From the NCBI GenBank assembly GCA_021775195.1, contig JAJFIG010000403.1, forward strand, positions 1 through 12,197: DNA of 12,197 nucleotides, given 5' to 3'. The translations under genes were made by a program, and so were the position numbers. The DNA comes from Rhodospirillales bacterium. GTDB lineage: Bacteria; Pseudomonadota; Alphaproteobacteria; Rhodospirillales; 2-02-FULL-58-16. Each line of letters begins with the position of its first letter. The stretch's first letter is position 1. The notes under the pieces were generated by a model that was not told where the DNA came from, did no database searches, and saw only the letters and a list, made by a program, of their open reading frames with translations. Positions 1 to 6,021 of the stretch are shown piece after piece.

Positions 1-75
1 TTTCCAGCCATGGAGCTGATGCCCGAGGTAACCGGTCCGATACACGGCGCAACACGGTTTCAAAGCGGCCGCTGA
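1..75 (+). CDS. Possible C-terminal tail of an upstream gene (partial)
   Basis: Frame 1 is open from the window edge to a TGA at 73-75 and would encode about 24 residues ending in RFQSGR. The composition is GC-rich and coding-like, and the sequence turns AT-rich soon after the stop, as expected at the end of a gene. Nothing in the tail identifies a family. Frame 3 is also open across this stretch, so the assignment is weak; the sequence to the left of the window would settle it. Confidence 0.25.
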   Translation, partial: FPAMELMPEVTGPIHGATRFQSGR

Positions 76-92
76 AAACGATCATTTCCTAT

Positions 93-126
93 AAAATAAG
101 TAAAATTCCTGTAATTTACTTATTTT
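93..126. promoter_or_regulatory. 12-bp perfect inverted repeat, AT-rich (operator or terminator)
   Basis: AAAATAAGTAAA at 93-104 is the exact reverse complement of TTTACTTATTTT at 115-126, with a 10-base spacer. Allowing a bulged A at 105, two more pairs form (106/114 and 107/113). It ends in a T run (123-127). It lies about 60-90 bp upstream of the predicted transcription start of the leucine dehydrogenase gene, a usual place for an activator site. It could instead be a weak AT-rich terminator for a gene ending near 75. Confidence 0.5.
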
Positions 127-148
127 TGCTCCTTTTATTTATTCTTTA

Positions 149-177
149 TTGAGTAGCGTTAAGATTTTTAGTATAAT
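149..177 (+). promoter_or_regulatory. Sigma-70 type promoter for the leucine dehydrogenase gene
   Basis: TTGAGT at 149-154 and a perfect TATAAT at 172-177 are separated by exactly 17 bases, the optimal housekeeping promoter spacing. The predicted transcription start is near 184, giving a leader of about 40 bases before the ATG at 225. The region is strongly AT-rich. A short dyad, TTAGT at 168-172 and ACTAA at 183-187, overlaps the -10 box and the start point and could be a repressor site. Confidence 0.7.
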
Positions 178-224
178 TATTCACTAACGATACTGTGTGT
201 TCTAGTGCCTTTGGAGTGCTGGTC

Positions 225-1277
225 ATGACGGTGTTTGTATCCTCTGATTTCGATCATCACGAACAGGTCATTTTTGGTTCCCACCGGGAATCAGGGCTTC
301 GCTGCATTGTCGGTATTCATAGCACCGTGCGCGGCCCCGCTCTCGGCGGTTGCCGCATGTGGGATTACCCAAGCGAAGCAGAGGCGTTGCGTGACGTTCT
401 TCGGTTATCCCGCGGCATGACCTATAAGGCGGCTGTCGCCGGCCTGCCATACGGTGGCGGCAAGGCGGTCATCATCGGCAATCCCCGCACCAAGAAGACG
501 GGCGCCTTGCTACGAGCCTTTGGCAAATTTATTGACTCCCTTGGCGGGCGATACATAACGGCCGAGGATGTCGGCACAACCGTCGCCGACATGGACATCC
601 TGCGAAAGGAAACACGGTTTGCCCGCGGGTTTTCCGACGGGAGTGGCAATCCATCGCCGGCTACGGCTTATGGTGTGTTCACGGCAATCCGCACAGCGGT
701 TGAACATAAACTTGGGCGCCGGGACCTCACCGGGATCAAGGTTGCGGTGCAGGGGATTGGTAATGTCGGCCTAACCCTATGCCAGTACCTGGCCGAAGCG
801 GGGGCGGAATTATTCGTCACCGACGTCCAGCCAGAGGCCGTGGACGAAGTTGTCCGGTCATTTGGCGCCACGGCAATCACGACCGACGAAATCTATGCCG
901 TCGATGCGGATGTCTTCGCGCCTTGCGCATTGGGTGCCGTCATTAACGACCACACAATTGAACAATTGCGGGCAAGCATCGTCGCCGGTGCCGCCAACAA
1001 CCAACTGTCCGAAGCACGGCATGGCGAGGAATTATGGCGCCGGGGAATTCTCTATGCCCCTGATTATGTCGCTAACGCGGGAGGCGTCATCGATGTAGCC
1101 AACGAGGAATCCGGATTCAGCCAGAAAAAAGTTCTCAAGATTGTCGAGGGTATCGGACCGACGCTCAAACAAATTTTCGTTCGGGCCGATACGGACAAGA
1201 CACCGACATGCGTTGTCGCCGATCGTCTGGCGGAGGAACGCCTTTCTCAAGGACACGGAGCTATGATCGCGGCCTGA
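225..1277 (+). CDS. Leucine / branched-chain amino acid dehydrogenase (Glu/Leu/Phe/Val dehydrogenase family)
   Basis: This cytosolic enzyme catalyses NAD-dependent reversible oxidative deamination of leucine (probably also valine and isoleucine) to the 2-oxo acid and ammonium. The 350-residue length is normal for octameric leucine dehydrogenases. Visible motifs are GMTYKAAVAG with the substrate-carboxylate lysine K68, PYGGGK with the catalytic lysine K80, and D115 in the ITAEDVGT stretch. The Rossmann fingerprint GIGNVG is at about 177-182, and NAGGVID at about 284-290. The lysine numbering agrees with characterised leucine dehydrogenases, which supports the ATG at 225. GGAG lies eight bases upstream of that ATG; an in-frame GTG at 195 is less likely because it sits close to the promoter and has no such site. 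The gene stands alone behind its own promoter and converges on the HPt gene 11 bases downstream. Valine or phenylalanine preference cannot be excluded from sequence. The usual symbols are ldh, leuDH or bcd. Confidence 0.9.
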   Translation: MTVFVSSDFDHHEQVIFGSHRESGLRCIVGIHSTVRGPALGGCRMWDYPSEAEALRDVLRLSRGMTYKAAVAGLPYGGGKAVIIGNPRTKKTGALLRAFGKFIDSLGGRYITAEDVGTTVADMDILRKETRFARGFSDGSGNPSPATAYGVFTAIRTAVEHKLGRRDLTGIKVAVQGIGNVGLTLCQYLAEAGAELFVTDVQPEAVDEVVRSFGATAITTDEIYAVDADVFAPCALGAVINDHTIEQLRASIVAGAANNQLSEARHGEELWRRGILYAPDYVANAGGVIDVANEESGFSQKKVLKIVEGIGPTLKQIFVRADTDKTPTCVVADRLAEERLSQGHGAMIAA

Positions 1278-1288
1278 AGGATGGCGTT

Positions 1289-1777
1289 CTAGCCAGCGAA
1301 CTTCGACCCCACCTTTTCGAGGCCTTTGAGCATCTGTTCGGCATCGGGGCCGCCATCGCCCTGCATATTCCGCGCAATGACAAGGTCCATGGCCTCGACG
1401 TGGAGGCCAATGGCCTCGATCTCGGACGGGCCAGCGTCGTCAAGACCGCTGATGAGATAACACAGCTGATTGCCGATAATGGTGATCAGTTTGTACCCGA
1501 AACTGCCGCCTTGCCCACGCATGTCATGGACGATACGAAACATGTCGTCCAATTTTTCCTTGGCGTTTCCTGGGCTCGTTTTCAGGGCCTCAAACGCACC
1601 CCGAAGCACAACCAAGTCTCCCTTTACCCATTCGAGGTAGTTGCCGGTCATGTTGGCAATCATGGATTCTGCTTGCTCCAAAACCTCGGGGCTCACGGCA
1701 CCGGGACCACCGATCGTGACTTTCGCCTGGAGCATATTCGGTAAGTTGATGAGTTCGGACTGATCCTCATCTGCCAT
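1289..1777 (-). CDS. Stand-alone HPt-like (histidine phosphotransfer) protein
   Basis: The 162-residue, mostly helical, soluble protein carries IVHDMRGQGGSFGY at about residues 82-95. This fits the histidine phosphotransfer signature (His, then Lys/Arg-Gly, then a Gly-rich turn), making His84 the candidate phosphate acceptor and R87-G88 the usual KG pair. A further helix (about 98-111, LITIIGNQLCYLISG) and a C-terminal helical part follow, as in HPt bundles. An earlier in-frame ATG at 1846 exists, but it would place the ACGTGCA dyads inside the gene. The ATG at 1777 has a GGGGA-type ribosome binding site and begins MADEDQS, so I prefer it. No kinase or receiver domain is fused. It may pass phosphate to the receiver encoded next to it (1967-2473); that partnership is inference. 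Confidence 0.72.
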   Translation of the reverse strand: MADEDQSELINLPNMLQAKVTIGGPGAVSPEVLEQAESMIANMTGNYLEWVKGDLVVLRGAFEALKTSPGNAKEKLDDMFRIVHDMRGQGGSFGYKLITIIGNQLCYLISGLDDAGPSEIEAIGLHVEAMDLVIARNMQGDGGPDAEQMLKGLEKVGSKFAG

Positions 1778-1831
1778 CGATAGATCCCCATCCCGACCCG
1801 GCCACCCTACAGCCGGGAACGCATAACGTTT

Positions 1832-1868
1832 AACGTGCAAACCCAACTATTCTGCACGTTGACGTGCA
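1832..1868. promoter_or_regulatory. Cluster of three ACGTGCA sites upstream of the HPt gene
   Basis: AACGTGCA at 1832-1839, TGCACGTT at 1853-1860 and ACGTGCA at 1862-1868 share one core in alternating orientation. The last two form a perfect 16-bp dyad (1853-1868, two 7-bp arms around TG). The first two form an 8-bp inverted repeat with centres 21 bp apart, two helical turns. This is the usual architecture of a dimeric regulator's operator, 55-90 bp upstream of the HPt start codon. The regulator is unknown. Confidence 0.55.
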
Positions 1869-1887
1869 GATGCATTTGGTCGAATTT

Positions 1888-1902
1888 TTGCCAGCGTGGC
1901 AA
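1888..1902. promoter_or_regulatory. 15-bp dyad TTGCCA-N3-TGGCAA
   Basis: A perfect 6-bp inverted repeat around GCG lies in the gap between the receiver gene's stop and the HPt gene, 20 bp beyond the ACGTGCA cluster. Neither strand has a T run directly after it, so it does not look like an intrinsic terminator. A second operator or a small RNA hairpin are both possible. Confidence 0.35.
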
Positions 1903-1966
1903 GACAAAAGAGCATAACCGAATTGCCGTTCTACCCGAAGGTCCGCCACGCTAATCCTCGGCAGAT

Positions 1967-2473
1967 CTAATTGAGCGTCTTCGGCGGCGCAATCCGTCGC
2001 TCGGCTCCGTCGTAGTTCAAATTCTCCTTACGCCGGCGATCGGGACCGAAATATAAACTCGCGCGAATGAACGGACGTGGGTATTCGATTATGGAACGCA
2101 CGCGGGCGTAAAGGGTTTTTGCCGAGACGGGTTTGGCCAGGAACTCATGAACTCCCGAATCCCGTGCCTCGACGACCCGCTGGATTTCCGTGTACCCCGT
2201 TAACATGATGATGGGAATGAAGCGGTTGGTGGAGTCCGAGCCACTCCTAACCATGCGGGTAAACTCCAGACCCGTCATCGGGCGCATGTCCCAATCACAG
2301 ACGACGATGTCGGCGGGGTAATGGCCAAGTTCATCGAAGGCGGCTATCCCATCTCCCGACTCACGGTAATCCCTAACACCCAAAGACCGCAAAATGGTCC
2401 CTACGAGAAACCGCATATTGTCGTTGTCGTCAACGATCAGGAATTTCAATTTTTCCAGGTTGTACGCGGTCAT
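1967..2473 (-). CDS. Stand-alone CheY-like response regulator with DRR/ERR tail
   Basis: The 168-residue protein is one receiver domain (about residues 8-128) with every expected residue: the acidic pair D15-D16 in LIVDDND, phosphoacceptor D60 in VVCDWDM, T92 in MLTGY, and K114 in FLAKP. The 44-residue distance from D16 to D60 equals that in CheY. No DNA-binding or enzymatic output domain follows. Instead there is a short basic tail with YFGPDRRRK (141-149) and GAERR (156-160). Such tails occur on single-domain receivers of alphaproteobacteria. It probably acts by protein contact or as a phosphate sink or relay. The ATG at 2473 has GGGA about ten bases upstream. The HPt gene lies 189 bases downstream on the same strand. 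Confidence 0.9.
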   Translation of the reverse strand: MTAYNLEKLKFLIVDDNDNMRFLVGTILRSLGVRDYRESGDGIAAFDELGHYPADIVVCDWDMRPMTGLEFTRMVRSGSDSTNRFIPIIMLTGYTEIQRVVEARDSGVHEFLAKPVSAKTLYARVRSIIEYPRPFIRASLYFGPDRRRKENLNYDGAERRIAPPKTLN

Positions 2474-2595
2474 ATATACGAATCCCGGGGAAAATTATTC
2501 GTGCAATACTACCCTCAAAATAGATGCGCTTGTTGATAAATCGCTATCCGCCTGGCGATTCCGATATGTCGAGGCACTGGAACGCGCCTACGCTA

Positions 2596-3186
2596 TTACA
2601 CCGCATTTTTCAGGCGCACATGGCTGATCACCCGGCGCACATAACTGATGTTTTTCGCATGTGCGGTGACACGGTCCACCTCCCCCTGGTCTTGGCCTAT
2701 CCCGATAAGGTAGACGATTCCGTTGACCGTCTCGATGTTGTAATTGATCGCGGATATCTTGTCGTCGAAGAGCAACTTTGATTTCAACTGGGCGGTAATC
2801 CAAGAATCGCGCGCCAGGTTGACGCTTCTGCCACTTACGACTTGAATCTCATTGATTACTTCCTTCACCCCCTCCACCTGCCATGCCAAGCCCACGACAT
2901 CCGTCCGAATTTGGGCGTCCTCGATCACGCCCGTCAGCAGCGCCCGGCCCTCGTAAACCTCGACACCCAATTTGACGGGTAGAACGTTATCGCGCTTGTA
3001 CCAAAGGTCGATGATCTGCACCTCGAGCTTGAGGTCCCTGGCCGCCATTTCCACACTTCGTTCCTGGTAAGCTGCCACGCCAACCGTTGCTCCTGCGCCA
3101 ACAGCAGCCCCGGCACAACCGCCGAGCCAAACTGCAAGCATCACAACGATCAAATGGGAAGGGGAACGAACCAACGAATGCAGCAT
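2596..3186 (-). CDS. Two-BON-domain outer-membrane lipoprotein (OsmY/DolP-like)
   Basis: The 196-residue protein starts with a short basic N-terminus, a hydrophobic stretch and a lipobox LGGC, predicting lipidation at Cys24. Gly/Ala-rich sequence follows. Two BON domains are visible: one at about 55-118, with GRALLTGVIED and a VEGVKEVINEIQV ending, and one at about 126-193, with NGIVYLIGIGQDQGEVDRV and YVRRVISHVRL. Proteins of this family (DolP/YraP, OsmY) bind phospholipid and help preserve the outer membrane under stress, so an envelope-integrity role is likely. The start is supported by AGGA seven bases before the ATG. A poor promoter candidate is TTGACG (3238-3243, minus) with TAAGAT (3217-3222) at 15-base spacing. 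Family assignment is firm; the exact function is inferred. Confidence 0.88.
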   Translation of the reverse strand: MLHSLVRSPSHLIVVMLAVWLGGCAGAAVGAGATVGVAAYQERSVEMAARDLKLEVQIIDLWYKRDNVLPVKLGVEVYEGRALLTGVIEDAQIRTDVVGLAWQVEGVKEVINEIQVVSGRSVNLARDSWITAQLKSKLLFDDKISAINYNIETVNGIVYLIGIGQDQGEVDRVTAHAKNISYVRRVISHVRLKNAV

Positions 3187-3292
3187 AGCGTCATCCTATC
3201 CGGTGTGGGCACCGCCATCTTAATCGGAAGGGAGAACCGTCAAAAGCTCTTGTTGGCGCACGTTGGTGACCAATGTGTGTCAAGGCCTTGCC

Positions 3293-4090
3293 TCAAGCGC
3301 CTTCCAGCAGCGTCGCAAGCTCTTCCCGGCTAAGGTTGCCACGTTGCTGGCCAGACTGCTTCATGCTTTCGATATGGCTGGAAACGGCCATATCCATATC
3401 GACGAACAATGCCTTGGTCACCGCTTGTATGGCTTCGTTCATACGTTCCGGTTCGCTGACAAACTCCTTCATCACCAAGTCGACGATCCGACTCAAAATG
3501 AAGCTATAGGCCGCAAGGTACCATCGCGGTTCAAGGCCCATGCGCTCATGATTTTTCCCAATGGCGGCAGCACGTTGCAAATACTCATCGTCAAAATTCC
3601 CGGCAAACAGGTACTCCAGCCAATGGCGCCGCTGCAGAAGACGGGCATGATCGATCCCGTTATCACCAAACAAGGCGGCCAACTCGTCGTCCGTTGTCAA
3701 ATGGGCGTAAAAATCATCAAGAATTTCGTCGATCCTTGAAGCCAACAACGGCTGAAGATCGCGCAACGTCTTGCTTGTCGACGCATCAATGCCAAGGAAC
3801 GCAAGCCTGCCGATCCGATTGCGCCGCTCCATACCGCTTCGCGGCTCGAACGAAATCCGTCTGTCCGTCGTCTGGCCCCTACCGACGGCTACCCGCCGGT
3901 CTTCATCGGTTCGCCGATGTGGGCCCTTTTGCGCGCGGACACCCAATCGCCGATCATTGCCAGAACGCCGTTCCTCCCAAGACCGTCGTTCCTGGTTGGA
4001 CCGTTTTTCCGCCGATACACGGCGTTCATCCTGGGCCCGCCTCTCACGAAATTGGTATCCGTCGTCCGGATCATGAGCTGTTACGATCAT
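3293..4090 (-). CDS. Protoglobin-domain sensor with N-terminal DRR/ERR hexapeptide repeats
   Basis: Residues about 92-245 form a globin-sensor (protoglobin) fold: LGIDASTSKTLRDL, then DEILDDFYAHL, a DHARLLQRRHWLEYLF helix, and IGKNHERMGLEPRWYLAAY with His181 as the expected proximal haem ligand. Such domains bind O2, NO or CO and normally drive a fused methyl-accepting, kinase or GGDEF domain. Here the protein ends about 20 residues after the globin, so it is a single-domain sensor. Residues 16-90 are a run of six-residue units of form [E/D]-R-R-x-x-x, an unusual and strongly charged extension. The ATG at 4090 has GGAG six bases upstream and is the clear start. The gene is divergent from the pentapeptide gene. 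Haem binding and the ligand are inferred from the conserved histidine. Confidence 0.85.
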   Translation of the reverse strand: MIVTAHDPDDGYQFRERRAQDERRVSAEKRSNQERRSWEERRSGNDRRLGVRAQKGPHRRTDEDRRVAVGRGQTTDRRISFEPRSGMERRNRIGRLAFLGIDASTSKTLRDLQPLLASRIDEILDDFYAHLTTDDELAALFGDNGIDHARLLQRRHWLEYLFAGNFDDEYLQRAAAIGKNHERMGLEPRWYLAAYSFILSRIVDLVMKEFVSEPERMNEAIQAVTKALFVDMDMAVSSHIESMKQSGQQRGNLSREELATLLEGA

Positions 4091-4373
4091 CGCCCACTCC
4101 CTATGGCCATCACACCTTTACGTTTTGGTCCGGCGTATTCGCTGCCGATCAAGTCAGGTTGCCAGAATTTCGTTAAATTAAATATTAACACACATGGATG
4201 CTTAGTTATGCAGCGCGATGCAGTCAAAAGAAGATCCGCGATAAGTCAAAATTATCGAGCCACGAGGTTGCACCGTCACCATAAGTAATAACATCCATGG
4301 CGGCCAGTCACGGATATGAAAAACCCAAGATAAGGATATGCCCCGCATACGATGAGTTTCGCACTACCCGCGG
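4091..4373. promoter_or_regulatory. Divergent AT-rich control region between the globin and pentapeptide genes
   Basis: These 283 bases hold no convincing gene and must contain promoters for both flanking genes. Visible elements are an 8-bp direct repeat AGTCAAAA at 4222-4229 and 4244-4251, exactly 22 bp apart (two helical turns), and a perfect 6-bp inverted repeat CGATAA-N7-TTATCG at 4239-4257 containing the second copy. An AT-rich patch GTTAA-N8-TTAAC is at 4172-4189, and ATGCAG is repeated at 4208-4213 and 4218-4223. I could not place a confident -35/-10 pair for either direction. Confidence 0.5.
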
Positions 4374-5744
4374 ATGCGAGATATGGGGAGAAAACTGGTT
4401 GTCGTGGATGTAAACAACCCCCTCGGCAAAGAACACGAAACGCCGTTGCAGATGGCCGATCTGCGCGAAATTCCGAAAGATGCCCTGCATAGGATTCTGG
4501 CCCGCCATCAAGCTTGGCTGGATACCGAGGGTGAAGTCGGTCAAAGAGCGAATATTGCGAACGCCAATCTCCAGGGTGCCCACCTTGCCGCTGCTACCCT
4601 GGACCAGGCTGATATACGTGGAACGGACCTCAGAGGCGCCAATCTACTGAAGGCCAACCTCGACCGAGCACGCTTGCAGGAATCCGATCTTAGAACCGCA
4701 AATCTCCGCCGGGCATGTCTTTGTCACGCTGATCTGAAAAATGCTGCCCTGGTCCAGGCCAATTTACGCGGTGCCGATCTGGGTAGCGCCGACTTGCGGA
4801 AAAGCGATCTCTCCCAGGCGGATTTCCGGGTTGCGCTTGCACATGCGGCAGATATGCGGTCGGCCTGTCTTAAACGGGCCGACATGCGGCACGCACAACT
4901 GTCCAACGCTGATTTGCGAAGGGCTGATATGCAAGGTGCGAACCTGATCGAGAGCAGCCTGCAAGGTGCGAACCTCACGCACGCCAATCTCCAGGGAGCG
5001 AACCTTCAATACACCAATCTGCGGCGAGCTATCCTCCAAGAGGCCGACCTGCGGGTTGCAAGGCTTTCCGGTGCCGACCTGCGTTGGGCGAAGGTCCGCG
5101 ATGCCGACTTGCGGATGGCCCGTCTCGACAATGCCAAGTTGCTCAAGGCCGACTTGCAGGGTGTAAGGCTGGTTCAGGGCGACCTACGGGGGGCCGACCT
5201 CCGTGAAGCGAACCTTGCGCGAGCCAATCTCAAGGAAGCCAACCTTTCGGCTGCCCTTATGCAGAAAGCCAACCTTGAATTCTCTGATCTACAGTACGCC
5301 AATCTGAGTGCTTGCGACCTGACGATGGCCAACTTGCGTAGTGCCACACTTCAGGGAACCGACTTCCGGGAAGCCTGCCTGGCGGGGGCTAACCTGCAAG
5401 GCGCCGATCTTGACACCGCCAATCTTGCGGGTGCCGACCTAAGGGATACTGATCTATGGGGCGCGACCCTGCGGAAGGCCAACCTACAGAGTTGCGATCT
5501 TCATGGCGCCGACCTTTCAGACGTGGATTTAGGTGATGCCAATTTACAGGACGCCGCGTTACATGGCGCTGACCTAAGGAGCACGAAATCCCTTGATCAA
5601 GCCCAACTGGACTATGCGTCCGGCGATGAATTTACGATGTTGCCGCGGGGCCTGAAAATATCAATTCGTCCGCAGTCGGCCGCGACCACGAGTCATCGGG
5701 CTACCCTTAATGTCGGCGGTTCTTGTCACGAACCAACCGTTTGA
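4374..5744 (+). CDS. Pentapeptide repeat protein, 69 uninterrupted repeats
   Basis: The 456-residue protein has three parts. Residues 1-58 form an N-terminal segment ending in HRILARHQAWLDTEGEVGQR, a lead-in seen in alphaproteobacterial pentapeptide proteins. Residues 59-403 are 69 consecutive A(D/N)LXX units with no insertion or register break. A C-terminal segment with SLDQAQLDYASGDEFTMLP is a common cap in this group. Such repeats fold into a right-handed quadrilateral beta helix; 69 units would give about 17 coils. Some family members mimic DNA and protect gyrase (Qnr, MfpA), but most have no known role, so no function is assigned. No signal peptide is visible, so it is probably cytosolic. 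The ATG at 4374 is the first in-frame start after a TGA at 4353; the ATG at 4383 is equally possible, and neither has a strong ribosome binding site. Its 3' end overlaps the next, opposite gene by 38 bases. Confidence 0.9.
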   Translation: MRDMGRKLVVVDVNNPLGKEHETPLQMADLREIPKDALHRILARHQAWLDTEGEVGQRANIANANLQGAHLAAATLDQADIRGTDLRGANLLKANLDRARLQESDLRTANLRRACLCHADLKNAALVQANLRGADLGSADLRKSDLSQADFRVALAHAADMRSACLKRADMRHAQLSNADLRRADMQGANLIESSLQGANLTHANLQGANLQYTNLRRAILQEADLRVARLSGADLRWAKVRDADLRMARLDNAKLLKADLQGVRLVQGDLRGADLREANLARANLKEANLSAALMQKANLEFSDLQYANLSACDLTMANLRSATLQGTDFREACLAGANLQGADLDTANLAGADLRDTDLWGATLRKANLQSCDLHGADLSDVDLGDANLQDAALHGADLRSTKSLDQAQLDYASGDEFTMLPRGLKISIRPQSAATTSHRATLNVGGSCHEPTV

Positions 5745-5967
5745 CCTTTTCCGTGAATTCACGGGTATTCTTGGGAAGATCCATGTCCCGGGCTATGTCG
5801 CGCATCTCGGTCCTGGCGGTGTCGAGCTTCGGCTTGACCCGGCGCCACGCCTCTTTCGCCCGCGGTTTAACCTCGTCCTGTATAACCTCGGTTGCCTTGG
5901 CCTGCACGCGTTCGTCGGCAGCGATCCGCTTCGCAGTAAACCACAGCAGTCGACGCAAGGGTGACAT
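5707..5967 (-). CDS. Small basic, helical hypothetical protein (86 aa)
   Basis: I do not recognise a family. The product is short and rich in Lys, Arg, Glu and Ala, with a likely amphipathic N-terminal helix (MSPLRRLLWFTAKRIAADER) and long charged helices such as VKPRAKEAWRRVKPKL. No signal peptide or full membrane segment is visible. It is supported as a real gene by a good GAGG site six bases before the ATG, by its position 53 bases after the retropepsin stop on the same strand, and by a hairpin (5972-6021) that appears to control that site. The opposite strand also shows open frames here, but they lack starts in a sensible context. The last 38 bases overlap the pentapeptide gene tail to tail. 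Confidence 0.7.
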   Translation of the reverse strand: MSPLRRLLWFTAKRIAADERVQAKATEVIQDEVKPRAKEAWRRVKPKLDTARTEMRDIARDMDLPKNTREFTEKVKRLVRDKNRRH

Positions 5968-5971
5968 TTTC

Positions 5972-6021
5972 GGCCTCGGGGCGTTTCTGACTGGCCTATT
6001 GTCGCATGGCCAACCGAGGCC
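5972..6021 (-). promoter_or_regulatory. Hairpin that masks the ribosome binding site of the 86-aa gene
   Basis: On the minus-strand message GGCCTCGG (6021-6014) pairs perfectly with CCGAGGCC (5979-5972). An inner stem, TGGCC (6012-6008) with GGCCA (5996-5992), is extended by one U-G pair. The right arm of the outer stem contains GAGG (5977-5974), the ribosome binding site of the 86-aa gene. The left arm begins at the G of the upstream TAG stop. A ribosome ending translation there would open the stem, so translational coupling is predicted. Confidence 0.5.

Noticed and set aside
1208..1744. 178-codon open frame on the plus strand opposite the HPt gene
   Set aside because: It overlaps the dehydrogenase end and lies antisense to a gene with a recognisable HPt motif and a ribosome binding site; its product resembles nothing and its length follows from GC-rich codon bias.
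3281..3290. Palindrome CAAGGCCTTG after the globin gene as a terminator
   Set aside because: It has no loop and no following T run on either strand.
3263..3739. 158-codon plus-strand frame opposite the globin gene
   Set aside because: It is antisense to the globin domain and shows no recognisable motif or start signal.
4172..4189. Possible CtrA site (TTAA-spacer-TTAA) upstream of the globin gene
   Set aside because: The spacer is 8 bases rather than the required 7, and the patch is generally AT-rich.
4297..4413. 38-codon plus-strand frame that could be a leader peptide overlapping the start of the pentapeptide gene
   Set aside because: No ribosome binding site, no regulatory codon run, and no terminator-type alternative hairpins were seen.
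4548..5582. Could the 15-base periodicity in the pentapeptide gene be a CRISPR or satellite array?
   Set aside because: The period is the five-codon repeat of a continuous reading frame, with degenerate codons and no spacer structure.
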